Positions 55,408-64,000 of a stretch of 64,000 nucleotides of DNA are shown here, piece by piece. Each line of letters begins with the position of its first letter. Within the stretch, counting starts at the first letter, position 1. Source of the stretch: Armigeres subalbatus. Taxonomy: Eukaryota; Arthropoda; Insecta; Diptera; Culicidae. A program made the translations under genes and the position numbers. The notes beneath the pieces were generated by a model that did no database searches, was not told the origin of the DNA, and was given only the letters and a program-made list of their open reading frames with translations. The stretch covers positions 297,691,293 through 297,755,292 of the forward strand of contig NC_085140.1 in assembly GCF_024139115.2 (NCBI RefSeq), in the 5' to 3' direction.

Positions 55408-56039
55408 AAATATTATTTTCAAACTAGAAAAATATTGCACATCATGTCGATGTATTTATAAATGAAAATTAATTTCTGGAGTTGTAATGCTGATAGGGAA
55501 AAATGGTGAGAAATGACAAAAAATAAAAATCAACAAATTATTGTCGAAAAAGCTTACACCGATACCAAAATTTTAGATAACTCATCTCGTCAATGGTGAT
55601 CAATGCTAATTTTAGTTTATTTCGACTGTTACGCATCACCGCCAGTTACAAAATGGCTAGAAATTCAATAAATCGAAAGTTTATCCAAAGAGTGTTAACA
55701 TTCTGTCAGATAATCACCTGAAATCAGAGATTTGAAGTTGTAACGCGGTGTGGTTTTTTTTTAAATTATTTTATTGGATTTGCTTAAAGCTTCAGACGTT
55801 TTTATTTTTTTAAGCAAAATCATTTGTAAATATATTATGAAATTAGATTATTATTTTTAATTAATAAATAGCTTTGACGTTTTTATCCTTTTAAGTAAAA
55901 TATCATTTAAATGAGTTGAAGCTTAATTATTAGTCATAAATTATTTTTTGCTTAATTTTTTGTTGTTGTAATTATTAGATTATTTGAATTCAATTAGCTT
56001 TGAACGTTTTTTTCTTTTTAAGCAAAATAATGCTTGAAT
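55408..56039. other. AT-rich non-coding stretch
   Basis: Strongly AT-rich. A motif gcttt(a/g)a..gtttttat(t/c)ttttt..aagcaaaat recurs loosely near 55790, 55870 and 56000 at about 90-130-bp spacing, a faint tandem structure. No ORFs. Confidence 0.4.
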
Positions 56040-57480
56040 TCGTCAAGTCGGCTTGACGATTCACAGTCCAAAGCGAGACCATAATATTATTAGTATTTGC
56101 CCGACTATTTGACTGTCTCGGGTGAGGAAATATTTCGAGCGGTTTGCGTCTCGGCTAAGCAAAGTGGTATATTGTTTCAGTGAGTGCAGTAATGGCTCCT
56201 GAAACTAGATAGCTCTTTTTCAACCATTTGCTCGATCCTGGGAAGGCGCCAAATTGATATCGCCATTTGAATCTACGTACATAACCAGCAATTGTCCTTC
56301 AAGGTTTCTTGAAGGTAGAAAACCTTAAGCTCGTTCATTTTCGCTCGCACTAGAGGAAGAGAAGTATCGCGGTTTCCAAATTCCGAACAATTTAAGTTTT
56401 CTACAAAGTGAAACGTGTTCCTTCAAAGTTTGCAGAAGGTAATAATTGAGAACAGTGGTGTAAAGTAAAGTGCTTGAAACAAAATCTTTTGGTGTCTTCC
56501 AGATAGCTGCTTATTTCGGTCAGTGCGTCTGACAATTTTGCGATTCTCTCCATTTGCCGGAGCAGATATAGAGACAAAAAAAGGTAATTTTAATTTACGA
56601 TTAGAATCTTGCACACGACTAACGTTCGCCATTCGCGTTGGACTTCCAGCGCGTAGGCGCTTTTTTTGTACGGGCTGGAATTGTGTAACGACCAGCGGAG
56701 TCGAATTGGGGTTCCGTCCTTTTTTGCTGTGGGTCGCGGTGCGACCAAATTGAGCTTGTGTGTCCGCTAAGGCCCGCCTTCCGAGGTAGTCAAACGGAGG
56801 GGAGTGAAGTTCGTTTAGTTAGTCGAGCGAAACTCACCCGACAGTCGCCTAAAACTGTCGATAAGACCACCATTTCGCTACAACCCCCCTGGTGGTCAGG
56901 TGTCGAGAGCGCGGTTCCCGTACGTCACCAATTATCGTACGCTGAACCGAACCCGAACCGAGAATTAGTAGCTTTCTTTTAGTCCTCGCCCGGTGAATCG
57001 GAAAGGTACGTGAAGCCGGGTCGTAAGGGAAAGTGGGCTACTAGTTTGAGGGAACGGTCATTCCGGACGCTCTCGACGGTTTCAAAGCGGAAGCCTTCCG
57101 TCCAGCCGCCACTCCCACCGCACCTTTAGTTCGGCCATTTTGACACAAGCTCACGCCGCCATCGTGTGGAGCTTCGAACGCCCACTGGCAAGCCGCCGGT
57201 ACCACGACGCCATCGCGACAACTGCGTCACCAGCACCGCCGGAAGAACCATCGTCTTCGGCACATCGCCGGAAGAACCTTCGTCTTCGGCACGCCGCCGG
57301 AAGAACCTTCGTCTTCGGCACACCGCCGGAAAAACCCTTCGTCTTCGGCACCCCGCCGGAAACCCCTTCGTCTTCGGCACCCCGCCGGAATCCAAAGTCA
57401 CCGAGAAATCCTGCGCAGGTACGTGGAAACTTATATAATCATGGCCATGAAGTAGTTTCCCCCTAGCTAGTACAAAATTC
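56040..57480 (+). other. GC-rich island with possible splice donor; nature unknown
   Basis: A hairpin cgtcaag-tcgg-cttgacg opens the region near 56042. GC content then rises to a maximum at 57.1-57.4 kb. A strong donor-like gcgcag|gtacgt lies near 57417. This could be the untranslated first exon of a host gene or the leader of an LTR element, but no duplicated LTR was found. Frames on both strands lack known domains. Confidence 0.35.
57240..57390. repeat. Five-unit 29-bp tandem repeat
   Basis: Units of ccggaagaaccttcgtcttc plus ggcacgccg repeat about five times with one or two changes each; one unit has an extra C. Because 29 is not a multiple of three, the overlapping ORFs (57140-57466, 57166-57438, 57126-57401 and 57151-57351) change peptide repeat from unit to unit. 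This argues against coding selection. Confidence 0.85.
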
Positions 57481-58029
57481 CGTCCAACCCGAATGAATAT
57501 AATAAATTTGGTGAATTAGAAGATCTGAGAGTCAGTTGATTTTGTTTCAGCAGTTCCGTGGGAACCTGCTGTTCTCTTTTACGTTTCCGGTTTTTTCCGT
57601 TGGTAGATTGCACCTCAGACTTCTATTCCTCTATTGTTTTTGCGTTTATTGTTGAGCGAGCTTAAGTGATTAAGAGGGTAACCAGGGCAAAGGATTTTAG
57701 GGTGGTTTCTCAGGTTTCAGCAGGTGATTTTGAAAATTCAGCCAGCAACCGTTCGAGGATTTCCCCTGAGGAATTGTCTCAAAAATAGTCGGGCAAGTCA
57801 ACAGACTGGTGGTCTCTCTTACGCGAGAGTGGCGCTTAAGCCACCAATTTAATAATTCCCTCAGACGATTTGCGAACGGTTACAAAGTGATGTCGGTTTT
57901 ACACACAATTCCCCTAATCGCTATATATAAAAATGATTCCGCATTTTATTTGGGGAAATATAACTCACTGACAAATTAACCGATTAGCATGATTTATGCA
58001 CCGTACGATTCGTTGTAGAATGAGATGTG
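57481..58029. other. Non-coding, unassigned
   Basis: Moderate GC, no ORF. tctcttacgcgagagt near 57815 can form a small hairpin. No element boundary recognised. Confidence 0.3.
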
Positions 58030-58100
58030 TTCATATGTAGAAAAACCCAGATTAATCCACCTACAGTGAGATTTTGACCCTTCCTTAATTATAAGGAAAT
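58030..58100 (+). repeat. Dispersed repeat family D, end fragment
   Basis: aaaaacccagattaatccac followed by ctacagtgagattttgaccc, matching the left end of the 45045 copy. Confidence 0.6.
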
Positions 58101-58230
58101 ATTTTCAGGCACCAGTATTTTAAACTCAACTTCCCACGACAATTGAACAAGTAAAATGACCAATTAATTGCCTACCGAAAGGCGGATTTCATGGGTTGAG
58201 TTACAACAAAACGAATGATAACGCACTGTA

Positions 58231-58307
58231 CTGCCGTTATACGCATAACTGTCCCATGTACATAGGAAATTCCAGCAAGCATGGGACAAATATGCGTATG
58301 ACGGCAG
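58231..58307. mobile_element. 77-bp CTGCCG mini-MITE variant, TSD tgta
   Basis: Arms ctgccgttatacgcataact and, inverted, ctgccgtcatacgcatattt, both continuing gtcccatg. tgta lies on both sides (58227-58230, 58308-58311). Same terminal hexamer and 4-bp TSD length as the copies at 39548 and 47459, with a different body. Confidence 0.8.
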
Positions 58308-58454
58308 TGTACGTCAAGCTGCCTATCTATAAGGCGCTCGTCCGATTGAATAGCTATTGTAACATGGTTAGTAACTATCGTAACGCTGGTATCATGAATA
58401 CTCGTAATTTCCAAAGATCTATATTTTAAGTAATCCATTATTTATTATTTATTC

Positions 58455-59242
58455 AAACTAAGGCCGAAGTGGCCTGTGCGGTATATAAGAGGCTTCTCTT
58501 CGAAGGGACTCGAGAATGCCCCAGAAAATCGAACTACGCACATCACCCGATCCATCGTCGCTTTGGTCAACCGTGTCAGTTTATCCGGAAATCCGTGTTC
58601 GTGCATAAGCTGCCATAGCTGGTCCCGATCGATTGTATCATATGCGGCTTTGAAGTCGATGAATAGATGATGTGTAGGAACGTTGTATTCGCGGCATTTC
58701 TGCAGTACTTGGCGAATGGCGAATACCTGGTATGTGGTGGAGCGTTCGCCCATAAAACCCGCCTGGTACTGCCCCACGAACTCCCTTGCAATTGGTGCTA
58801 GCCGACGGCATAAAATTTGGGAGAGTACCGGTGTTCAGCAATTTGATTGCGCGGTAGTTGCTACAATCCAGCCACACACACGACACCTGCGAACGTTCGT
58901 GATGTCGGAGAAGAATTTACCGTCGATAAGAACGTGGTCAGTTTGGTTTTCCGTTTCTTGGTTAGGTGATCTCCATGTGACCTTGTGGATATTTTTGCGG
59001 GGAAAGAAGGTGCTTCGGACTACCATTATTCGGGAGGCTACGAAATGTATACATCGTTGGCCGTTATCATTCGATACGGTGTGCAGACTATCCGGTCCGA
59101 TGACCGGTCTATACATTTCCTCCCTTCCTACCTGTGCGTTCATGTCGCCGATGACGATTTTGACGTCCCGCAGTGGGCATCCATCGTAAGTTTGTTCCAG
59201 TTGTGCGTAGAACGCTTCTTTCTCGTCGTGTGGGTAGTGCAC
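58455..59242 (-). pseudogene. RTE-like LINE: endonuclease fused to RT by an internal deletion
   Basis: On the minus strand 59242-58835 encodes part of the endonuclease: MHYPHDEKEAFYAQLEQTYD, DVKIVIGDMNAQVGREE, RCIHFVASRIMVVRSTFF, and HKVTWRSPNQETENQTDHVL with IDGKF. It then jumps directly to RT sequence CSNYRAIKLLNTG and, after a frameshift, QYQAGFMGERSTTYQVF, HHLFIDFKAAYDTIDRDQL and HEHGFPDKLTRL (to about 58540). The tail is the GHFGLSLNK terminus. The linker and RT fingers are deleted and the xADD box is missing. Catalytic GDMN and DH of the endonuclease are visible. Confidence 0.85.
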
Positions 59243-59245
59243 ATT

Positions 59246-60775
59246 TAAGTAATCCAGAACTAACTAAATCAGTCATTGATCTGAACGAAACTCAATAGCG
59301 TTCAATAACAACATGTATTTTGCCTTATGCATGCCTAATTTTGTAAAACTAATCTTATTCAATATGTACCTTAAAAATGAGTAAGATTTATATGGTAATA
59401 AATTTTAGAATTTGCACACATACATGCATATAAGTGGTCTATTAGTGTCTCAAAACATGCTAACATTTGCTATCTCACTGAAGAAATTTTTGAAATCCCT
59501 TTAAATTTTTACGTTTTTGCTTTTCTGAGAAGAACGGAACGCAATGTTCGATCACACCATTTTTTGTTCAATAGCAAACAATGGGACGGGGCTACGAAAT
59601 GGTGAGACGACATGTGGGAAGGAGCGTCAAACATAGCTCTGGTTGTCCTTCTGACATAAGTGATGGGGTGCGATCTGGAAGCAATGCCTAGGATGTGGTA
59701 GGGTTTTACAGTGGGCTCTGTTAAACTTCTATAAAAAGCTGCACGTATCCGCAAGCAGGTCCTATCAAAGCGATCGTTTGCCGCTTAAAGCGCACTTGCC
59801 TAGTCCTGGTTTTGGGTAGGCCTTTATACTAGTTTGACCCGACTGATCGTCTGGTCACCAAGAAGGTACGGCTCCAACAGCGCCTGATCTTGCATCCAGT
59901 GGCTGGCCCAGGAAACAAAAAGTTGTCGAATTCCACGGAGCATTCCCAGGATTGTGTCTTTGGGTGGCTCAAAATTTCAGCTCAATCGCTTGTTGCATAA
60001 GCTGGCGCATTTGATTTGAAGTTTGTTTGGAGATTTCAGCCAAAATATATAGGAAAATACACCTCCGTCACTCATTCGATCTGAAAATTGGTTCTGATTG
60101 CTCGGTTGAGGTCAGAATTGCAAAAAGGTCAGTTGGTATATTACAGAACAATTTCACAGAAGATTGTATGATGATTAAATGAACTTTGATATAGTCTTCG
60201 GCTGATTCGATACGATCAATAAATCCAAAAATACACAATCTAGCTCCTAATAGATCAGCCGTAACTACTGTTCTGATGATTGGTTTTCTATTATTGCACC
60301 CAAATGAGTGTAATAATGGATTTTATGCAGCGCATTTGAGTTGCATAATGATCATTAAAGCACCCATTTCATTAATATGCATAAGTAGGACATTTCATCA
60401 CTTTAACACAAACTGTAAAACAAGTATTATGAGTAGCAAAAATATATTAAATTACCGGCAAAAACAGTTATTACACTTACCTTTTGGCAATAATTTAGTT
60501 CAGTGTGTTGAACCTAAGCTCCCTATTTTCGTAGACGAAAGCATGTGGGAGAAGAAATGGTAAAATGAACAGTTGGCTATATTTAGATTAAAACACTATT
60601 TAGGCGTATGTTAACCATGCACAAGAGCACAAGTCATCTTCGAAATAAAATAAGGCACCTGAGCTAATATTTTGGTTTTGAGACATAACGAATAGATATT
60701 ACTATCCAAAATATCAAACGAGGCCGTGAAAATTGGGTCTGATGTAATTTTTAACCATTTTTCAGAAGGCTGTAA
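59246..60775. other. Unassigned non-coding region
   Basis: 59500-59960 is somewhat GC-richer and may be old repeat or host DNA. A perfect minus-strand donor consensus (ccaaaag|gtaagt) sits near 60482, but all three upstream frames contain stops within about 80 bp, so any exon there would be untranslated. ORF 60276-60563 lacks motifs. Confidence 0.35.
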
Positions 60776-61047
60776 TCTTCTCTTCTATATATTTATATTT
60801 ATATACATAAAAATGAATTTCTGTCTGTCTGACCCTCATAGACTCGAAAACCACTGAACCGATCGACGTGAAAATTTGTATGCAGATGTTTTTGGGGCCG
60901 AAGAAGATTCTTAAGATGGTTCGAGACCCCTCTCCCCTTTGGAAAGGAGGACTCCCATACAAATGAAACAGAAATGTCTACATAACTCGAGAAATAATCA
61001 GAGAATAAATCAATTTTAGGCGAAACGAGGTTCGTCGGATCTGCTAG
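60776..61047 (+). mobile_element. Helitron-like element, copy 2
   Basis: TC start after A (tcttctcttctatatattta) and CTAG end before T. The hairpin acga-ggt-tcgt precedes the end. Body blocks ctgaaccgatcgacgtgaaa and ggttcgagacccctctcccc are shared with 9283 and 61859. Confidence 0.75.
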
Positions 61048-61858
61048 TTCTTAATAAATTTGTTATAATATTGGTTCAAACTACAGTGGCAAATAAGACG
61101 AACTTCACAAAGATGTTTGCATCGTATAGGAAGAGTTATTTATCACATGGCATGTATTCAGGTAAAATGAAAAGCAAGAAATCACACCAAAAATTGGCCT
61201 AAGAATCTATGTTTCTTCAAAACGGATTTATGGATACAATATGGATACATGTTATGAAATAAATGAGCAGATACACTACGAAAGAACACCATGAATGGAA
61301 GAACATTGCTTCGAAAACTATAAGGTATATATATTTTTTACGATTTGTGTAATTGATTGTGGGAGAAAATCGATAAAATAAAAGCCTACAATGACTAATA
61401 TCCTCGACTGTGTATTGTTACACAGTAGGAAAAAGAAATTGTGCACGCGATAAATTTGTTTGTTTTTGAGTTGAATGACAGATATAAATGATTATGCTTT
61501 TCTGAAAAATATCGTCAATCGCCAAAAAAGATTATATTCCTATTTTTTCAACATTTCTCACGTGCGGCAGCTCCCCCTGAAGTGTGGTGCAAGTGTTTTG
61601 CAAATGACATCTACACTATGTAGTTGGATCCCCAAACTATCAAAAACATTTATTAGAGTTTCAATTTTAATTCCAGTTTTGTAGAAATATTGATTTTTAA
61701 AAAGGTGTGGCATCTCACCCGAATTTACCCTTCATACAAATGTATTCTTAATTATGTCACATTTGTTTTACTTTTAGTATAACTGATGGAAAAACAAAGG
61801 GAAATGATTTGATAAAATTAATTTCAAAATAAACTTTGTGAGACGAAAAAACTGTAAA
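61048..61858. other. AT-rich non-coding
   Basis: No recognised repeat ends. ORF 61475-61684 has no motif. Confidence 0.35.
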
Positions 61859-62085
61859 TCTTCTTCTTCTTCTTCTATATACATAAAAATGAATTTCTCG
61901 ATCGGCGTGAAAATTTGTATGCAGAGGTTTTTGGGGCCGGGGAAGGTTCTTAAGATGGTTCGAGACCCCTCCCTCCTTTGAAAGGGGCGCTCCCATACAA
62001 ATGAAACAGAAATTTCTGTATATCTCGAGAACTAAGCAGAGAATAAATAAACTTTAGGCGGAACGAAGCTCGTCAGGTCTGCTAG
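61859..62085 (+). mobile_element. Helitron-like element, copy 3
   Basis: Starts tcttcttcttcttctatata after A and ends gtcaggtctgctag before T, with hairpin acga-agc-tcgt. It lacks the ctgtctgtctg segment of the other copies (small internal deletion). Confidence 0.75.
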
Positions 62086-62345
62086 TTTAGAATATAAGTC
62101 ATCATTAATAGTGATGTTTCCAGTAAAGAATTAAGTAGCAAATTAAATAGCTTGTATATACTGTAATTGTATACATTGTAGATAAACAACCAAGTTATAC
62201 TTTTGATTGATTATGCTTTGAATATGCTTCGAAGAAATAACACCTACAGGAATACTCCCAACAATTCTTATCAATTTGCACTCGTTGAATGAATCCGCAA
62301 ATAATTCCTATCCAGGAGAAACCAATATAAAATGAAGTATAAAAA

Positions 62346-62415
62346 TTCCTCTGTAATGTAATCCGACTTGATTAATTCATCTAGCGATAATAGCATGCCT
62401 TTCGCGTGCATATGA
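62346..62415 (+). repeat. Dispersed repeat family D, end fragment
   Basis: aatccgacttgattaattca, tctagcgataatagcatgcc, tttcgcgtgcata match the family end with substitutions. Confidence 0.5.
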
Positions 62416-62700
62416 TTACAGGCATATAAAATATAAGCAAGATAAAAAGATAATTGATAGATTTTATTACTAATACTATTCGAGTTGAGTCGATTAACAA
62501 TTCATAGTGATCTTCATACATATACTTTCGGTGCACGCGTCCGTACGAGAAAAGCAAAAGACCCCCAGCACCCAACCAGAAACGACGGTAATGACGATCG
62601 ATCTAGGATGCGTACAACGGAAAATGCCATCCAGAAGCGCGCTTTTCCCACAAGTGCAGTGTAAATAGTTGTATGCAAACATTCAACATAATGGCAGCTC

Positions 62701-62907
62701 TTGCCATCGGAAGCCTCTCGAATGAACAACGATGATTTACAGCGCGTTTTTCTTCCGCGAACGGGAGAACCTATTTGCTCGATGCAGCAGCTGAGAAATA
62801 ACGTCTCGACACTAACAAATGGCGAAGCATTCAATGATTGCATATCTTGGCACAACCCGGGTGGGATATTAGTTTCCAATTACCGAGCCAATGGATTTTT
62901 TTTCTAA
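62701..62907 (+). CDS. Hypothetical ORF, weakly doublecortin-like
   Basis: The frame reads MPSEASRMNNDDLQRVFLPR, TGEPICSMQQLRNNVSTLTN and GEAFNDCISWHNPGG before running into AT-rich sequence. The pattern RVFLPRTGEP...S..QL.......NGEAF resembles the middle of a doublecortin domain (basic strand, turn, SxxxL, GxxF). A splice acceptor tttacag precedes cgcgttttt near 62741. It may be a real exon, an old retrocopy or chance. The 121-codon minus ORF 62514-62879 overlaps it and shows no motif. Confidence 0.2.
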   Translation: MPSEASRMNNDDLQRVFLPRTGEPICSMQQLRNNVSTLTNGEAFNDCISWHNPGGILVSNYRANGFFF

Positions 62908-62929
62908 AAAGTATTGGGGGTGGAAACAG

Positions 62930-63480
62930 TACTATTTGTCCTAAATTGGATCATTGTTTGTTCATAAGTTTAATTAAGATGATTTTATACTATGATGTAG
63001 ACATTTTCGAAGAGCATATTAACGGCTTATTCTATTTGTTAATATCAAACTTAATACATTCATTCATTTTAAGATGTAGATGTTTTGTGTTTGATCAGTG
63101 CTATTATCTTCATTTGTTAGTGTACTGCTAGTGTATTATTATATGTTTTTATTCATATCGCTTTTACCTACTTATTGCTTATTATTTTGGTATTTTTCTC
63201 ATGATTCAATTTTGTTCAGTATAAATGGTTTTCAAAAATCAACTCATTTCTATTCACATCAAATTCGATTTTAAAAAATACAAATATATATTTCACTGAA
63301 GATTTAGTAAAGTTGATTGCTAGAACCCCCTCAAGATTAGACTCCTTTTAAAATAGTGCTCAAAAGCTTTTCAGATATAACTTTCCAAAACAGGGAATAT
63401 ATTTTGATCGCATTTTTGCTGAAAATCCTAAATGCAATTGCAAACAGTTCAACAAAACGTGCATTTGGTGTTATTTAAGT
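62930..63480. other. AT-rich non-coding
   Basis: No supported feature. ORF 62838-63131 is Leu/Ile-rich by composition only. Confidence 0.35.
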
Positions 63481-63481
63481 G

Positions 63482-63552
63482 GTCTTGTTGTGTAGGGGTT
63501 ATCACGCCGATCTAGAGAGTAGGAGGTTGAGGGTTTGAGTCCCACCAAGACA
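63482..63552 (+). other. tRNA-like sequence (pseudo-tRNA or SINE head)
   Basis: gtcttg at the 5' side pairs with caagac at the 3' side. The D-arm-like tgtgtaggggttatcacg resembles animal tRNA-Val. The T arm gagggtttgagtcccac has a box B one base off consensus. The anticodon stem is imperfect and the apparent anticodon (AGA, Ser) does not fit a Val-like body or Ser variable arm. A decayed tRNA or SINE head is more likely than a working gene. Confidence 0.45.
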
Positions 63553-63679
63553 AATAGATTTTCTTCTACTATATTTACAAGGAAAAATGTTATGATGAAA
63601 AAGGAATTCTTTGAAAATCAAAACTCAATCTTTTGGATGACATAGTTTTTTGTACAATTTGCATGGAATTCTTAATATG

Positions 63680-63775
63680 TAGTCGATTGGTATGTAACAC
63701 TATGGGTCTCAGAGCCTTCTATCAAAAGTTTTATTTTGGAGTAATCATATAGCCTTTATGTATACGAGAAAAGCA
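63680..63775 (+). repeat. Dispersed repeat family D, end fragment
   Basis: gtcgattggtatgtaacact, atgggtctcagagccttcta, tcaaaagttttattttggag and gagaaaagcaaaaac match 45310-45425. Confidence 0.7.
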
Positions 63776-63835
63776 AAAACAAAAAAAAAGATTGAAAATA
63801 AATAAAAATTAATTTATTAATGCCTCTTCTTAGTT

Positions 63836-63975
63836 GTGCGGTATGATGCGCGGCTACAAAGCAAGACCATACTGAGCGTGGCTGGGTTCGATCTAGAAAA
63901 TTTTCGGGTTGGAAATTTTCTCGACTTCCCTGGACATAAAAGTATCATTGTGTTAGCCTCATGATCAGTGACTGG
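63836..63975 (+). mobile_element. SINE S head (5' part)
   Basis: gtgcggtatgatgcgcggct, acaaagcaagaccatactga and ggctgggttcgatctag cover the tRNA-like head, followed by ataaaagtatcattgtgtta and gcctcatgat. It is truncated after about 140 bp. The box B region has a small deletion. Confidence 0.8.
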
Positions 63976-64000
63976 AAATGTAATTTAGATGTCATGGGAC

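Noticed and set aside
57126..57466. Pro/Ser/Arg-rich ORFs on both strands
   Set aside because: They lie on a 29-bp tandem repeat that rotates frame. Simultaneous openness on both strands follows from GC-rich composition.
56040..57900. LTR retrotransposon or solo LTR
   Set aside because: No duplicated terminal sequence, primer-binding site or gag-pol motif could be found by eye.
60470..60560. Minus-strand coding exon ending at a perfect ccaaaag|gtaagt donor
   Set aside because: All three frames upstream contain stops within about 80 bp.
1..64000. Endogenous viral sequence
   Set aside because: All reverse transcriptase or endonuclease motifs belong to LINEs, and no viral polymerase, capsid or envelope motif was recognised.

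Overview
The window looks like a stretch of mosquito (Aedes-type culicine) nuclear genome. It is AT-rich with GC-rich islands and is dominated by interspersed repeats. It carries decayed RTE-like and I-clade-like non-LTR retrotransposons, tRNA-headed SINEs of the Feilai type, many MITEs and foldback elements, Helitron-like ends, and almost no long open reading frames. Nothing suggests bacterial or viral DNA. The genus is inferred from repeat style and has not been tested by alignment.

Layout. 1-7 kb: an antisense RTE-like fragment with an open frame that runs off the left edge, a small retro-insertion with a 24-bp target duplication, a hairpin, a 1.17-kb foldback element, and one non-LTR retrotransposon interrupted by another. 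7-13 kb: a SINE split by a TA-flanked pogo-like MITE, a Harbinger-like MITE, a Helitron, and a second tRNA-headed repeat split by a 1.85-kb pogo-like element. Paralogues elsewhere in the window serve as the empty sites for both splits.

13-26 kb is the most striking part. A hAT-like element (TSD aatatgga) contains a 4.47-kb TTAA-flanked, piggyBac-like foldback element. That foldback carries two opposed arrays of a roughly 152-bp satellite (about 13 and 9 units). Next to it a 6-kb I-clade-like LINE has inserted into the centre of another inverted-repeat element. The LINE has an intact gag-like ORF1, a broken EN-RT-RNaseH ORF2, a poly-A tail and a 16-bp TSD.

26-40 kb holds palindromes and MITEs, the best host-gene candidate (minus strand: TATA and initiator near 31.0 kb, first coding exon 30385-30511 with a signal peptide and a good splice donor), GC-rich non-coding islands, a 3.8-kb hAT-terminated region with transposase-like and unknown ORF remnants, and two copies of a 0.9-kb TA-flanked element.

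40-64 kb has minisatellites, a 154-bp-arm palindrome built from a tRNA-like SINE head, RTE fragments, two hAT-like elements with 8-bp TSDs (one holding a full SINE with its own TSD), four short CTGCCG-ended mini-MITEs, three more Helitrons, and GC-rich islands near 47.8 and 57 kb that could be first exons. The elements do not cooperate as an operon or pathway. The organising principle is repeated nested insertion, and TSDs and empty-site paralogues allow the order of events to be read.
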